From: Verrucomicrobiota bacterium
GTDB lineage: Bacteria; Verrucomicrobiota; Verrucomicrobiia; Limisphaerales; UBA8199
DNA length: 52,154 bases
NCBI GenBank assembly: GCA_029974925.1
Contig: JARKQH010000017.1
Coordinates: 1 to 52,154 of the forward strand
Reading direction: 5' to 3'
Both the position numbers and the translations under genes were made by a program. Of the stretch, positions 24,901 to 30,798 are shown piece by piece. The notes beneath the pieces are model-generated. The model made no database searches and was not told the DNA's origin. It was given only the letters and a program-made list of their open reading frames with translations. Position 1 is the first letter of the stretch, and each line of letters opens with the position of its first letter.

Positions 24901-26612
24901 TGGACGCGGAGCAGGACAACTGGCGGGCCGGGAATTGGTGGAGTGTGCAGGCCGGCACGCGAGCGCCGGCGCAGTGGAAGTTCGTGACCACAAACATCAC
25001 GGCCAGCAGCTCGACCCTTTACGTTTACCTCGGTTCCGCCGGCGACATTTATCTCGACGACTTCTCCCTGGTGGGAGCGGCCGGCACGAACGCGCTGGCC
25101 AACGGCGGCTTCGAGTCGCCCCTGGCCGGGTCGTGGACGGTGACTTCGGGCTTCGCGCAATCCACGCTCAGCACGGCGTTCAAGCGCAGCGGCAGCTCGA
25201 GCCTGCATCTGGTTGCAACCGCGGCCGGCAGCGGCAGCGGCAATTCGATTTACCAAGTCATCACGCCGGCGCTGTCCATCGGCCAGCCCTACACCCTGAG
25301 CTTCTGGTACCTGCAAAGCACCAACGGGAGCCCGCTCATCGTGCGGTTGTCGTCCTCGACCACGCCGGTCAACCTGAACCCCGCCCCGCCGTTGCTCGAC
25401 AACGCCGCCCGCGCAACCCCCGGCGCGGCCAATGCTGTCAGGGGTTCCTTCACTCCGTTCCCGCCGCTGTGGATCAATGAGTTGCAGGCCGAAAACCTCA
25501 CCGGCATCACCAACCGCGCGGGCCAGCGCGTGCCTTGGGTGGAAATCTACAATGCCGGCACAAACGCCGTCAGCCTCCAGGACTGCTACCTGAGCCCGGA
25601 TTATTCCCAACTGACGCAATGGGCCTTCCCGACCGGGGCGGTGATTGCTCCGGGCCAGTTCAAGGTGGTTTTCGCCGACGGCCAGACGCACCTCTCCACC
25701 GCCGAGGAATGGCACACCAGTTTTGCCCTCCCGCCCGCCGGCGGCTCGGTGGCGCTGACCCGCACCGCCAACAACGGGCAGCTTCAGGTGATGGATTACG
25801 TGAATTATACGAACCTGCCGGCCAACCAATCCTATGGGTCTCTGCCCGACGGGCAGAGCTTTGCGCGGCGTCACTTCATCTATGCAACGCCCGGGGCCCC
25901 CAACAATGCCGCCAGTCCGCCTGTGACGGTTTTCATCAACGAATGGATGGCTGACAACACCATGACCCTGGCGGACCCCGCCGATGGGCAATTCGAGGAT
26001 TGGTTCGAAATCCACAACCCGGGGGACCAGACCGTGGACCTGGGCGGGTATTACCTCACCGACAATCTCAACAATCGTTTTCAGTACCGGGTGCCGGCCA
26101 ACGGCCATTACACCATCCCTCCCCGCGGCTTCCTCCTGGTCTGGGCCGACGAGGAAACGGGCCAGAACAACACCAGCCGGCCCGATCTCCATGTTAATTT
26201 CAAACTGAGCAAGGGTGGCGAGGCGATTGGCATTTTCGCCGAGGACGGCACCCCGGTGGACTATGTCACCTTCGGCCCGCAAGAGACCGATGTCAGCGAG
26301 GGCGTGTATCCCGACGGCGGAACCCTGCGGCTGTTCATGGCGCAGCCCAGCCCGCGGGCGCCCAACATTCTGCCGGCCTCGTACGCTCCACCCGACGTCA
26401 TCGCGTTTTCCTGGAGCAACGGGCATCCACTGACTCTCACCCTGCGGACCGCTCCGGGCCACTCCTACCGCGTCGAGTTCAAGGACGATCTTTCCGCCCC
26501 CTTCTGGCTGCCGCTGACGGGCGATTTGATGGCCACCGGCTCTCAGTTGGTGATTACCGATCCCGCTCCCAACGCCGCCCAGCGCTATTACCGTGTCGTC
26601 CAGGTGGAGTGA
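18915..26612 (+). CDS. Giant secreted protein with six lamin-tail domains and a CotH kinase-like domain
   Basis: 2565 residues, the largest gene here. The signal peptide is RRDVWPLLACLAFSGQGA. Order by residue: beta-rich N-domain (35-240), Ig-like (245-326), SbsA/Big_5-like Ig (328-430), concanavalin/DUF1349-like (432-610), lamin-tail domains 1-3 starting near 631, 799 and 932 (each opening with 'xINEx' or 'ISEIMYHP' then 'EYVELYN'-like strands), carbohydrate-binding-like (1100-1232), Ig-like (1259-1372), CotH-like (1379-1775), Ig-like (to 1858), lamin-tail 4 (1868), carbohydrate-binding-like (2016-2150), lamin-tails 5-6 (2184, 2337), and a tail (2495-2565) ending in YYRVVQVE. The CotH part keeps NNFDSWGHNIGKNMYMY and YAFDLDWLM, whose Asp residues bind metal in CotH kinases. 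Expected at the surface or secreted. The role may be adhesion, polymer binding or extracellular protein phosphorylation; substrate unknown. Confidence 0.9.
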   Translation: MGLSCLAPRRPPLLRRDVWPLLACLAFSGQGANMTPLAVSGFNYDVVVENTASGPPYGAYARTFGPGEDKSFYQAGLPGTSYGLPAGRSFTSAVGDGTVFEFQPYTANNALVMSSDTGISQGTLTLVTPAVLARLAVIANSAGGGGNPNLTLNFADGSTYTTNYNALDWFNNSGYALSGVERINLSSGTTEGSPTNPRFYQTTINLSTLPEVAGKLLVSITFNQAASARSTGVYAVSAEPGPESPPVFLSQPADITVAEMQPASFSALVSGNPVPTFQWFKNGAVLPGATNSALFLPLVPLSDHGAGFRVVASNPSLSVTSRTAVLSVLADTNPPALQAARSRGLSEVEVVFSEKVTAASATNRANYSLTGPAGAVSITAATLAAGQSNVLLAVPALIENATYTLVVNGITDLAAGANRIPTNSQTTFVALPWTPADIGSPAPGWITWAPGGVDVSGSGAEIGGTSDQLHFSYELRTGDFDQRVRLEGLSLTDPWAEAGLMVRETLEPGSRFASVLATPSISGCYFEGRTLANFASFRSGAFPVNYPAAWLRLRRAGTLFAGYASLDGLNWTLLGSMNVALSNTVCFGFAVSSHAPSQLALARFRDFSPVTTALSNAPASDREPLAQCSRRTPLVISEIMYHPPDVILNGRKAELEFIELFNSRGEPEDISGYRISGDVDYVFPQGTVLPGGGFLVAARAPADLEAVYGLSGALGPWAGAVTNNLPNSGGTVRLRHRTGAVLLEVSYSDQPPWPVAADGAGHSLVLARPSYGERNARAWDASDTALGSPGRMDPVTFNPLAPLKINEFLAHTDDPELDYVELYNHSNDTLDISGCILTDDASTNRFVVPAGTSIPPRGFVVFTQTTLGFALSAEGETLYLYSPGRARVLDAVRFEGQENGVSTGRWPDGAEAFYRLLAKTPGTNNAGIRRGNIVINEIHYHPASHDDDDQFLELYNRGGAPVALGGWRLTDGISYTFPTNAYLAPNSYLVVARDAARLRTNYTHLNTVNCFGNFSGRLSGRGERVALTMPDTVLSTNASGQVETNLIHVVVDEVTYGTGGAWGQWSDGGGSSLELRDARANGRLGANWADSDETAKAPWTLIETTGVVDLGNVAADQLQVLLQGAGECLIDDVQVLDASGSNLIANSTFEGGVSGWTAQGTMSQSSWESTEGFNSSRSYHIRAVDRGDNQVNRVRVPLTATLSSGSVATIRARARWLRGNPELIFRLRGNWLEAAGRMTLPAQPGTPALPNSRAGQNAPPVIYEVSHRPVLPAANEPVVVSARVHDPDGVSSFLLTYRVDPSGSSSTLTLRDDGLMGDAVAGDGLYSATLPGQSAGTLVAFYLQATDRFSPAATGRYPADAPTRECLVRFGEATPTGNFPVYRFWMTQATFDAWTSRLKLDNTPNPVTFVLGDRRVIHLTQALFAGSPYIAPGFSTPSGNRCGYSITFPDDDPFLGSEDLVLDWPGGHGGENTAIQEQMAYWIADRMNLPFSYRHFIRLYVNGVSDMQRGGIFEAIIQPAGEFLDQWSYGDSDGDFYKIDRAFEFNDSNSRVADPMPRLEPYRTTDLATGGTKYKTERYRWTWLKRSYDSVLDYTNLFVLVDALNATSPEPYTAQTAALVDIPEFMGMFAFEHIINNFDSWGHNIGKNMYMYKPQRGPWQLYAFDLDWLMLVSARNSSTYSALNGPLFSSDDPTVTRMYNHPPFRRAYFQAVQAAVDGPLLSANCDPAMDAKYASLVANGITLCDGGALVDPSAVKTWFQQRRTALLAQLVAVAANFAVSGPTTLTVSSNLVTLSGTAPLNLHDLKINGVSWPLTWTSVNQWTVRFPIAPGTNQLTVAGYDREGNPLAGASQALTVVFPGAVPSPENRVALNEIMIQPPVAGAEYVELFNTSTNTAFDLSGWRFNGLSYTFPAGSFIAPQSYLALTKNRVAFNAAYGVNAVAFGEYEGNLQSGGETLTLLEPGASPGAETVVTKVRYEGGLPWPVSASPGAAFQLMDAEQDNWRAGNWWSVQAGTRAPAQWKFVTTNITASSSTLYVYLGSAGDIYLDDFSLVGAAGTNALANGGFESPLAGSWTVTSGFAQSTLSTAFKRSGSSSLHLVATAAGSGSGNSIYQVITPALSIGQPYTLSFWYLQSTNGSPLIVRLSSSTTPVNLNPAPPLLDNAARATPGAANAVRGSFTPFPPLWINELQAENLTGITNRAGQRVPWVEIYNAGTNAVSLQDCYLSPDYSQLTQWAFPTGAVIAPGQFKVVFADGQTHLSTAEEWHTSFALPPAGGSVALTRTANNGQLQVMDYVNYTNLPANQSYGSLPDGQSFARRHFIYATPGAPNNAASPPVTVFINEWMADNTMTLADPADGQFEDWFEIHNPGDQTVDLGGYYLTDNLNNRFQYRVPANGHYTIPPRGFLLVWADEETGQNNTSRPDLHVNFKLSKGGEAIGIFAEDGTPVDYVTFGPQETDVSEGVYPDGGTLRLFMAQPSPRAPNILPASYAPPDVIAFSWSNGHPLTLTLRTAPGHSYRVEFKDDLSAPFWLPLTGDLMATGSQLVITDPAPNAAQRYYRVVQVE

Positions 26613-26724
26613 GGCGGAAGAACAGGGATTCAACCACGAAGAACCCGCCCCGGAACCGCGACGTTGGCGCCCCGCCGGCCTTGCGGCCAGCCTCCGCACG
26701 CCGCGGCACGGCATCGCGGTTGCT

Positions 26725-27624
26725 TTAGAAGCGGGTGAGGTGTTCGAGCTGTTTTACGCGCTCATCAATTTGTCCGCGGCGGAGGCCGGTGGTGCGGGCA
26801 AGGCCGAACCCCTCGCAGCAGAAGGAGGCCACCACGCTTCCATAAACCATCGCCCGGCGGATGTGGGTTTCAATAGAGCCTTTGGCGCTCGCAAGGTAGC
26901 CCATCAGGGCGCCGACGAACGAATCCCCGGCGCCGGTGGGGTCCACCAGCCTGGGCACGGGATAGGCGGGGCAGAGGAACAAGCCCTTGGGGCTCGAAAG
27001 AATCGAGCCGTGCGAACCTTGCTTGATGATGACGTACCGGGGGCCCAGCCGGTGAATGCGCTGGAGGGCGGCGAACGGGTTGGTCTGCTTGGTCAACTGG
27101 CAGGCCTCACTGTCATTGAGGACGAACCCGTCAAGGCGCTTGAGCAACCGCAACAGGTCCGCCAAGGCGATGTTCAGCCACAAATCCATCGTGTCGGCCA
27201 CCACGAAACGCGGGCGCCGCATTTGGTCCAGGACATGGAGCTGAAGGGCGGGAGCGATGTTGGCCAGCAGGACGAAGGGGGTGTCGCAATAGGCGCGCGG
27301 CAGGGTGGGGTTGAAAGTCTCGAACACGCCCAGTTCGGTCAGCAAAGTCCGCCGGCGGTTCATGTCGGCTTCATACTCGCCCGACCAATGGAACGTCTTG
27401 CCCGGCACGACCTGCAAACCTTCCAGGTTGATTCCGTGCCGGCGGTAGAGAGTCAGGTAACGGCGGGGAAAATCCTCGCCCACCACCCCCACCAGCCGCA
27501 CCGGGCTGAAGAAGCTCGCGGCCACGGCCGCGTGGCTGGCGGAACCGCCCAACAGGCGCGGGTTCTCCGCTTTTGGGGTTTTGATCGAGTCCAAGGCCGT
27601 GGAACCCACAATCAGTACGCTCAT
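26725..27624 (-). CDS. PfkB-family sugar kinase
   Basis: 299 residues, cytoplasmic. It has the ribokinase/PfkB fold: an N-terminal strand with VGSTALDSI, GGSASHAAVA (substrate-loop region), VGVVGEDFP, and near the C-terminus the ATP/anion-hole motif DPTGAGDSFVGAL with the catalytic Asp in GAGD. It therefore phosphorylates a sugar or nucleoside with ATP. The substrate cannot be predicted; the short lid (YEADMNRRRTLLTELG) is unlike that of fructokinase or adenosine kinase. The gene is monocistronic and convergent with the giant gene. The ATG at 27624 has no strong ribosome site. Confidence 0.88.
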   Translation of the reverse strand: MSVLIVGSTALDSIKTPKAENPRLLGGSASHAAVAASFFSPVRLVGVVGEDFPRRYLTLYRRHGINLEGLQVVPGKTFHWSGEYEADMNRRRTLLTELGVFETFNPTLPRAYCDTPFVLLANIAPALQLHVLDQMRRPRFVVADTMDLWLNIALADLLRLLKRLDGFVLNDSEACQLTKQTNPFAALQRIHRLGPRYVIIKQGSHGSILSSPKGLFLCPAYPVPRLVDPTGAGDSFVGALMGYLASAKGSIETHIRRAMVYGSVVASFCCEGFGLARTTGLRRGQIDERVKQLEHLTRF

Positions 27625-27970
27625 AGGTTGATGTAAAACGCGCTATTGCCGCGGCAGGACGATAAGAGAAGCTGTCGGCGTTGGGCAATGGGAAAACGGC
27701 TCGCCGGCAAGGCGGGCGGCGGGCAACGGATGGTCGGGGGGGAACGTCTCGTCCCCCGCAACATTCCAGTCCCTGACAAACTCCAGACCGGGTCATCCTG
27801 CCCCAGGGCCGGCAAAAGTGCCTTGGGCCTCCCGACCAGGGCTGTCGGCACCAGCGGCTCGCAGCCAACACGGGCAAGGTGCCCCTGCCACAGCCGCCGT
27901 CGCCGTGCCGCCCCATGCCGCCCCCGCTTTCTGCTTTAAGTCTCAGGGGAGGGCTTGGTAAGCTCGGGAG
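27625..27970. other. Intergenic stretch, no gene seen
   Basis: This lies between the divergent PfkB and LOG genes. It is GC-rich, with an imperfect inverted repeat around 27735-27758 (a G run followed by a C run). No convincing promoter, RNA gene or ORF with protein-like content was found. Confidence 0.5.
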
Positions 27971-28657
27971 ATGCTGAACAACCATCTGCAACCGTCGTTC
28001 ATCCGGGAGGACCCCTGGCGCATTTTTCGGATCATGGCCGAATTTGTGGATTCGTTTGAAATCCTGTCGCGGGTGGGGTCCGCTGTCACCGTTTTCGGGT
28101 CGGCGCGGATGAAGCCGAGCAACCCGTATTACAAGCAGACGGTGGAACTGGCCCGGATGCTGGCCCGGCATAATTTCGCGGTGATCACGGGGGGAGGTCC
28201 GGGGATCATGGAGGCGGCCAACAAGGGCGCGCGCCAGGCCAAAGGCCGGTCGGTCGGGTTGAACATCGAGCTGCCGTTCGAGCAAAAGGCGAATCGTTAC
28301 GCGAACATTCCCATCCACTTTCATTACTTTTTTTCCCGCAAGGTCTGCTTCGTCAAATACAGCATTGCGTTCATTTTCATGCCGGGCGGTTTCGGAACGC
28401 TGGACGAGTTTTTCGAGGTGTTGACGCTGGTCCAGACGCAGCGCATTCCGGAGTATCCGATGATTCTGTTTGGGCGCAAACACTGGGAGGGGCTCCTCAA
28501 ATGGATGAAGGAGCGCCTGGAAGGCAACGGCTACATCAGCCCGGGGGATTTGAACCTGGTCACGCTGACCGACGATCCCCAGGAAGCCGTGGACCTGATC
28601 CTGGATTACGAGCGGCGGGTGGGACCGCCGGAGATGGTGCCGAAGGCGTTTGCGTGA
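27971..28657 (+). CDS. LOG-family protein (nucleoside-monophosphate phosphoribohydrolase fold)
   Basis: 228 residues, cytoplasmic. It has the LOG family signatures: ITGGGPGIMEAANKGA (phosphate binding and catalytic Glu) and MPGGFGTLDEFFEVLTLVQT. LOG proteins cleave adenosine or cytokinin riboside 5'-monophosphates to the base and ribose 5-phosphate. Bacterial members may act on ordinary purine nucleotides (PpnN-like) or serve unknown roles, so a lysine-decarboxylase label would be wrong. The N-terminal ~35 residues (FIREDPWRIFRIMAEFVDSF) are a helical extension that is common in the longer LOG subgroup. It lies upstream of rpsA, with 330 bases between, and is probably a separate transcript. 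Confidence 0.9.
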   Translation: MLNNHLQPSFIREDPWRIFRIMAEFVDSFEILSRVGSAVTVFGSARMKPSNPYYKQTVELARMLARHNFAVITGGGPGIMEAANKGARQAKGRSVGLNIELPFEQKANRYANIPIHFHYFFSRKVCFVKYSIAFIFMPGGFGTLDEFFEVLTLVQTQRIPEYPMILFGRKHWEGLLKWMKERLEGNGYISPGDLNLVTLTDDPQEAVDLILDYERRVGPPEMVPKAFA

Positions 28658-28762
28658 CCCCGGTGTTGGCGCCGGCGTTTGAAAGACCCGGTGGCGCCGA
28701 AGGAGCGCTTGAAGAGGTTCTGCGGCGCGGGGCGCCGGTGCCTGATTCGCGAGTTTTTTCAC

Positions 28763-28790
28763 TTGCAATCGGGCGGGGGAGGATTAAGCT
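28763..28790 (+). promoter_or_regulatory. Weak candidate promoter for rpsA
   Basis: TTGCAA (28763-28768) and TAAGCT (28785-28790) are separated by 16 bases, just before the structured leader. The -10 matches poorly (three of six), so this is tentative. It would give a leader of about 190 bases. Confidence 0.25.
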
Positions 28791-28800
28791 CCATCTTGCC

Positions 28801-28888
28801 TGAACGCCGCGTGTGCGGCTGTTCATTGAGGCTGAGAAAGAGAAGTTAACGAACAACCTAACCCTCAACCTCCGTTGCCCTCGCAACG
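28801..28888 (+). promoter_or_regulatory. Structured 5' leader of rpsA with two hairpins
   Basis: The first hairpin is tgaacgccgc (28801-28810), loop gtgt, and gcggctgttca (28815-28825), with a single bulged T. The second is cgttgc (28873-28878), loop cctc, and gcaacg (28883-28888), a perfect stem. Neither is followed by a T run, so they are not terminators. Both lie between the weak promoter and the S1 start codon. Ribosomal protein S1 represses its own mRNA through a structured leader in enterobacteria; a similar role here is an inference. Confidence 0.4.
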
Positions 28889-28987
28889 TCTGGTCTGTTA
28901 GGCAATGGAGCTTCGGAAAGCCCGCGCTGACCAAGCCTCCCCAAAGTTCGTCGGAGAACCGCAGTAGAGTTATCAGAGACGCAAAGT

Positions 28988-30667
28988 ATGTTGACCATGG
29001 AAGAGGCCATGAAGCAGACGGGGACGCTCCCGTTTGCGGCTGGCAATATCGTTAAAGGCACCATCATCGAAGTCCGCCCCAAGGAAGTCCTCGTGGACAT
29101 CGGTTACAAGAGCGAAGGCGTGATTTCCGCCCTTGAATTCGAAGACATCAAGACCGTCAAGGTTGGCGACCAGATTGACGTGTTGATCGAAAAACTGGAG
29201 GACCGTGACGGCATGGTCGTCCTGTCCAAGGAAAAAGCCGAGTTCAAGCAGAATTGGGAGCGAATCCTGACGATTTGCAACGAAGGCGGCACCATCTCCG
29301 GCAAGGTCAAAGCCATTGTCAAGGGCGGGTTGCTGGTCAACATCGGCGTCGAGGCTTTCCTGCCGGCCTCCCAGATTGACATTGTCACGCCGAAGAACCT
29401 CCAGCAATACGTTGGCAACACTTACGATTTCAAGGTCGTCAAGATCAACCAGGAGCGGCAGAACATTGTCCTGTCGCGGCGCGAGCTGATTGAGCAGGAG
29501 CGGATGGAACGCCGCCAGAAATTGCTGGCCGAGATGACCCCGGGCGACATCCGCAAGGGCACGGTCAAGAACATCACGGACTTCGGCGCGTTCATTGATT
29601 TGAACGGGATAGACGGCCTGCTGCACATCACCGATATGAGCTGGGGCCGCATCGGCCATCCTTCCGAACTGCTCAAGGTCGGGCAGGACATTGACGTGGT
29701 GGTGCTGGACATCAATCGCGAGAAGGAGCGGGTGAGCCTTGGCCTCAAGCAGAAGCTGGCCAACCCGTGGGATACCATCGAGCAGAAATACCCGGTGGGC
29801 GCCCGCGTCAAGGGCCGGGTGGTCAACCTGGTGCCCTACGGCGCCTTTGTCGAGCTGGAGCCGGGGGTCGAGGGGTTGGTGCATGTCACCGAAATGTCGT
29901 GGACCAAACGCATCGCCAAACCCTCCGATGTGCTCAAGCAGGACCAGGAAATCGAAGCCCAGGTCCTGGGCATCAACCGCGAGGAGCAGAAAATCTCGCT
30001 GGGCTTGCGGCAATTGGAAGCCAATCCGTGGGATAAGGCCCAGGAGAAATACCCGCCCGGCACCCGGGTCAAGGGCAAGATTCGCAACCTCACCAGCTAT
30101 GGCGCCTTTATCGAACTCGAAGAGGGTCTCGACGGAATGATCCACGTCTCGGATATCTCCTGGACCCGCAAGATCAACCACCCCTCGGAAGTGCTGAAGA
30201 AGGGGGACGAAGTCGAGGCCGTGGTGCTGGAAGTGGACAAGGCCAACCAACGCATTGCCGTCGGCATCAAGCAGCTCACCACCGATCCGTGGGAAACCAT
30301 TGACCAGCTTTACAAGGTCGGCGACCTGGTCACCGGCCAGGTCACCAAGCTGGCCAGCTTCGGCGCCTTCGTCGGCTTGCAGCACGAAATTGACGGCCTG
30401 GTCCATATCTCGCAGATCAGCGAGGAGCGCGTGGACAAGATCAAGAACGTGCTCAAGGTCGGCCAGGAGGTCACCGCGCGGGTCATCAAGATTGACAAGA
30501 GCGACCGCCGGATCGGCCTGTCCATCAAGGCCGCCAACTACTCGCCCGAGCAGCTCAAGGCCGAGCAGGCCGTGCTGGACGCGCTCAAGCCGGGCGAAGA
30601 CCTGGTGGCCCTGCAGCACGCTTTCGATGCCGCCGACGAAGCCCGGCAGCAGCAGGAGGAAAAGTAA
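28988..30667 (+). CDS. rpsA: 30S ribosomal protein S1
   Basis: 559 residues with six S1 RNA-binding domains, at about 20-90, 105-170, 190-260, 275-345, 360-430 and 447-520. The last four have the strong 'GxVxxxxxFGAFVELxxGxxGLVHxSxxS' pattern (for example VKNITDFGAFIDL and VTKLASFGAFVGL). The first two are the diverged ribosome-binding domains, as in full-length S1. It brings mRNA to the 30S subunit, which is essential in Gram-negative bacteria. There is no good Shine-Dalgarno sequence before ATG 28988, as is usual for rpsA; an ATG at 28997 is an alternative. A rho-independent terminator ends the unit. Confidence 0.96.
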   Translation: MLTMEEAMKQTGTLPFAAGNIVKGTIIEVRPKEVLVDIGYKSEGVISALEFEDIKTVKVGDQIDVLIEKLEDRDGMVVLSKEKAEFKQNWERILTICNEGGTISGKVKAIVKGGLLVNIGVEAFLPASQIDIVTPKNLQQYVGNTYDFKVVKINQERQNIVLSRRELIEQERMERRQKLLAEMTPGDIRKGTVKNITDFGAFIDLNGIDGLLHITDMSWGRIGHPSELLKVGQDIDVVVLDINREKERVSLGLKQKLANPWDTIEQKYPVGARVKGRVVNLVPYGAFVELEPGVEGLVHVTEMSWTKRIAKPSDVLKQDQEIEAQVLGINREEQKISLGLRQLEANPWDKAQEKYPPGTRVKGKIRNLTSYGAFIELEEGLDGMIHVSDISWTRKINHPSEVLKKGDEVEAVVLEVDKANQRIAVGIKQLTTDPWETIDQLYKVGDLVTGQVTKLASFGAFVGLQHEIDGLVHISQISEERVDKIKNVLKVGQEVTARVIKIDKSDRRIGLSIKAANYSPEQLKAEQAVLDALKPGEDLVALQHAFDAADEARQQQEEK

Positions 30668-30694
30668 CCGCGCGCACTGCGCCAAAGCTTTCAC

Positions 30695-30724
30695 GGGCGG
30701 GCCGGCCTCCGGTCCGCCCTTTTT
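30695..30724 (+). terminator. Rho-independent terminator of rpsA
   Basis: The stem gggcgggccgg (30695-30705) pairs with ccggtccgccc (30709-30719) with one G-T wobble, loop cct, followed by a T5 run at 30720-30724. It starts 28 bases after the rpsA stop. The convergent hybrid kinase gene ends at 30799. Confidence 0.88.
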
Positions 30725-30798
30725 CCATGTACGCGGCAGGGTTTGCCGGCGGCAAGGCGGCAAACGGCTGCGATCGGGCGTGCGAGCGGTGGAGCGGG

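Noticed and set aside
24474-26714. 746-codon open frame on the minus strand inside the giant gene
   Set aside because: Long, but the sense protein has six recognisable lamin-tail domains across the same bases, while the antisense product is Arg/Gly/Val-rich with no domain.
27971-28657. Lysine decarboxylase
   Set aside because: This is the old mislabel for LOG proteins. The PGGFGTLDE motif and the lack of a PLP lysine show the nucleotide-hydrolase fold.
28801-28888. Riboswitch or T-box before rpsA
   Set aside because: No known riboswitch core, T-box sequence or terminator/antiterminator pair was seen. Only two simple hairpins are present.
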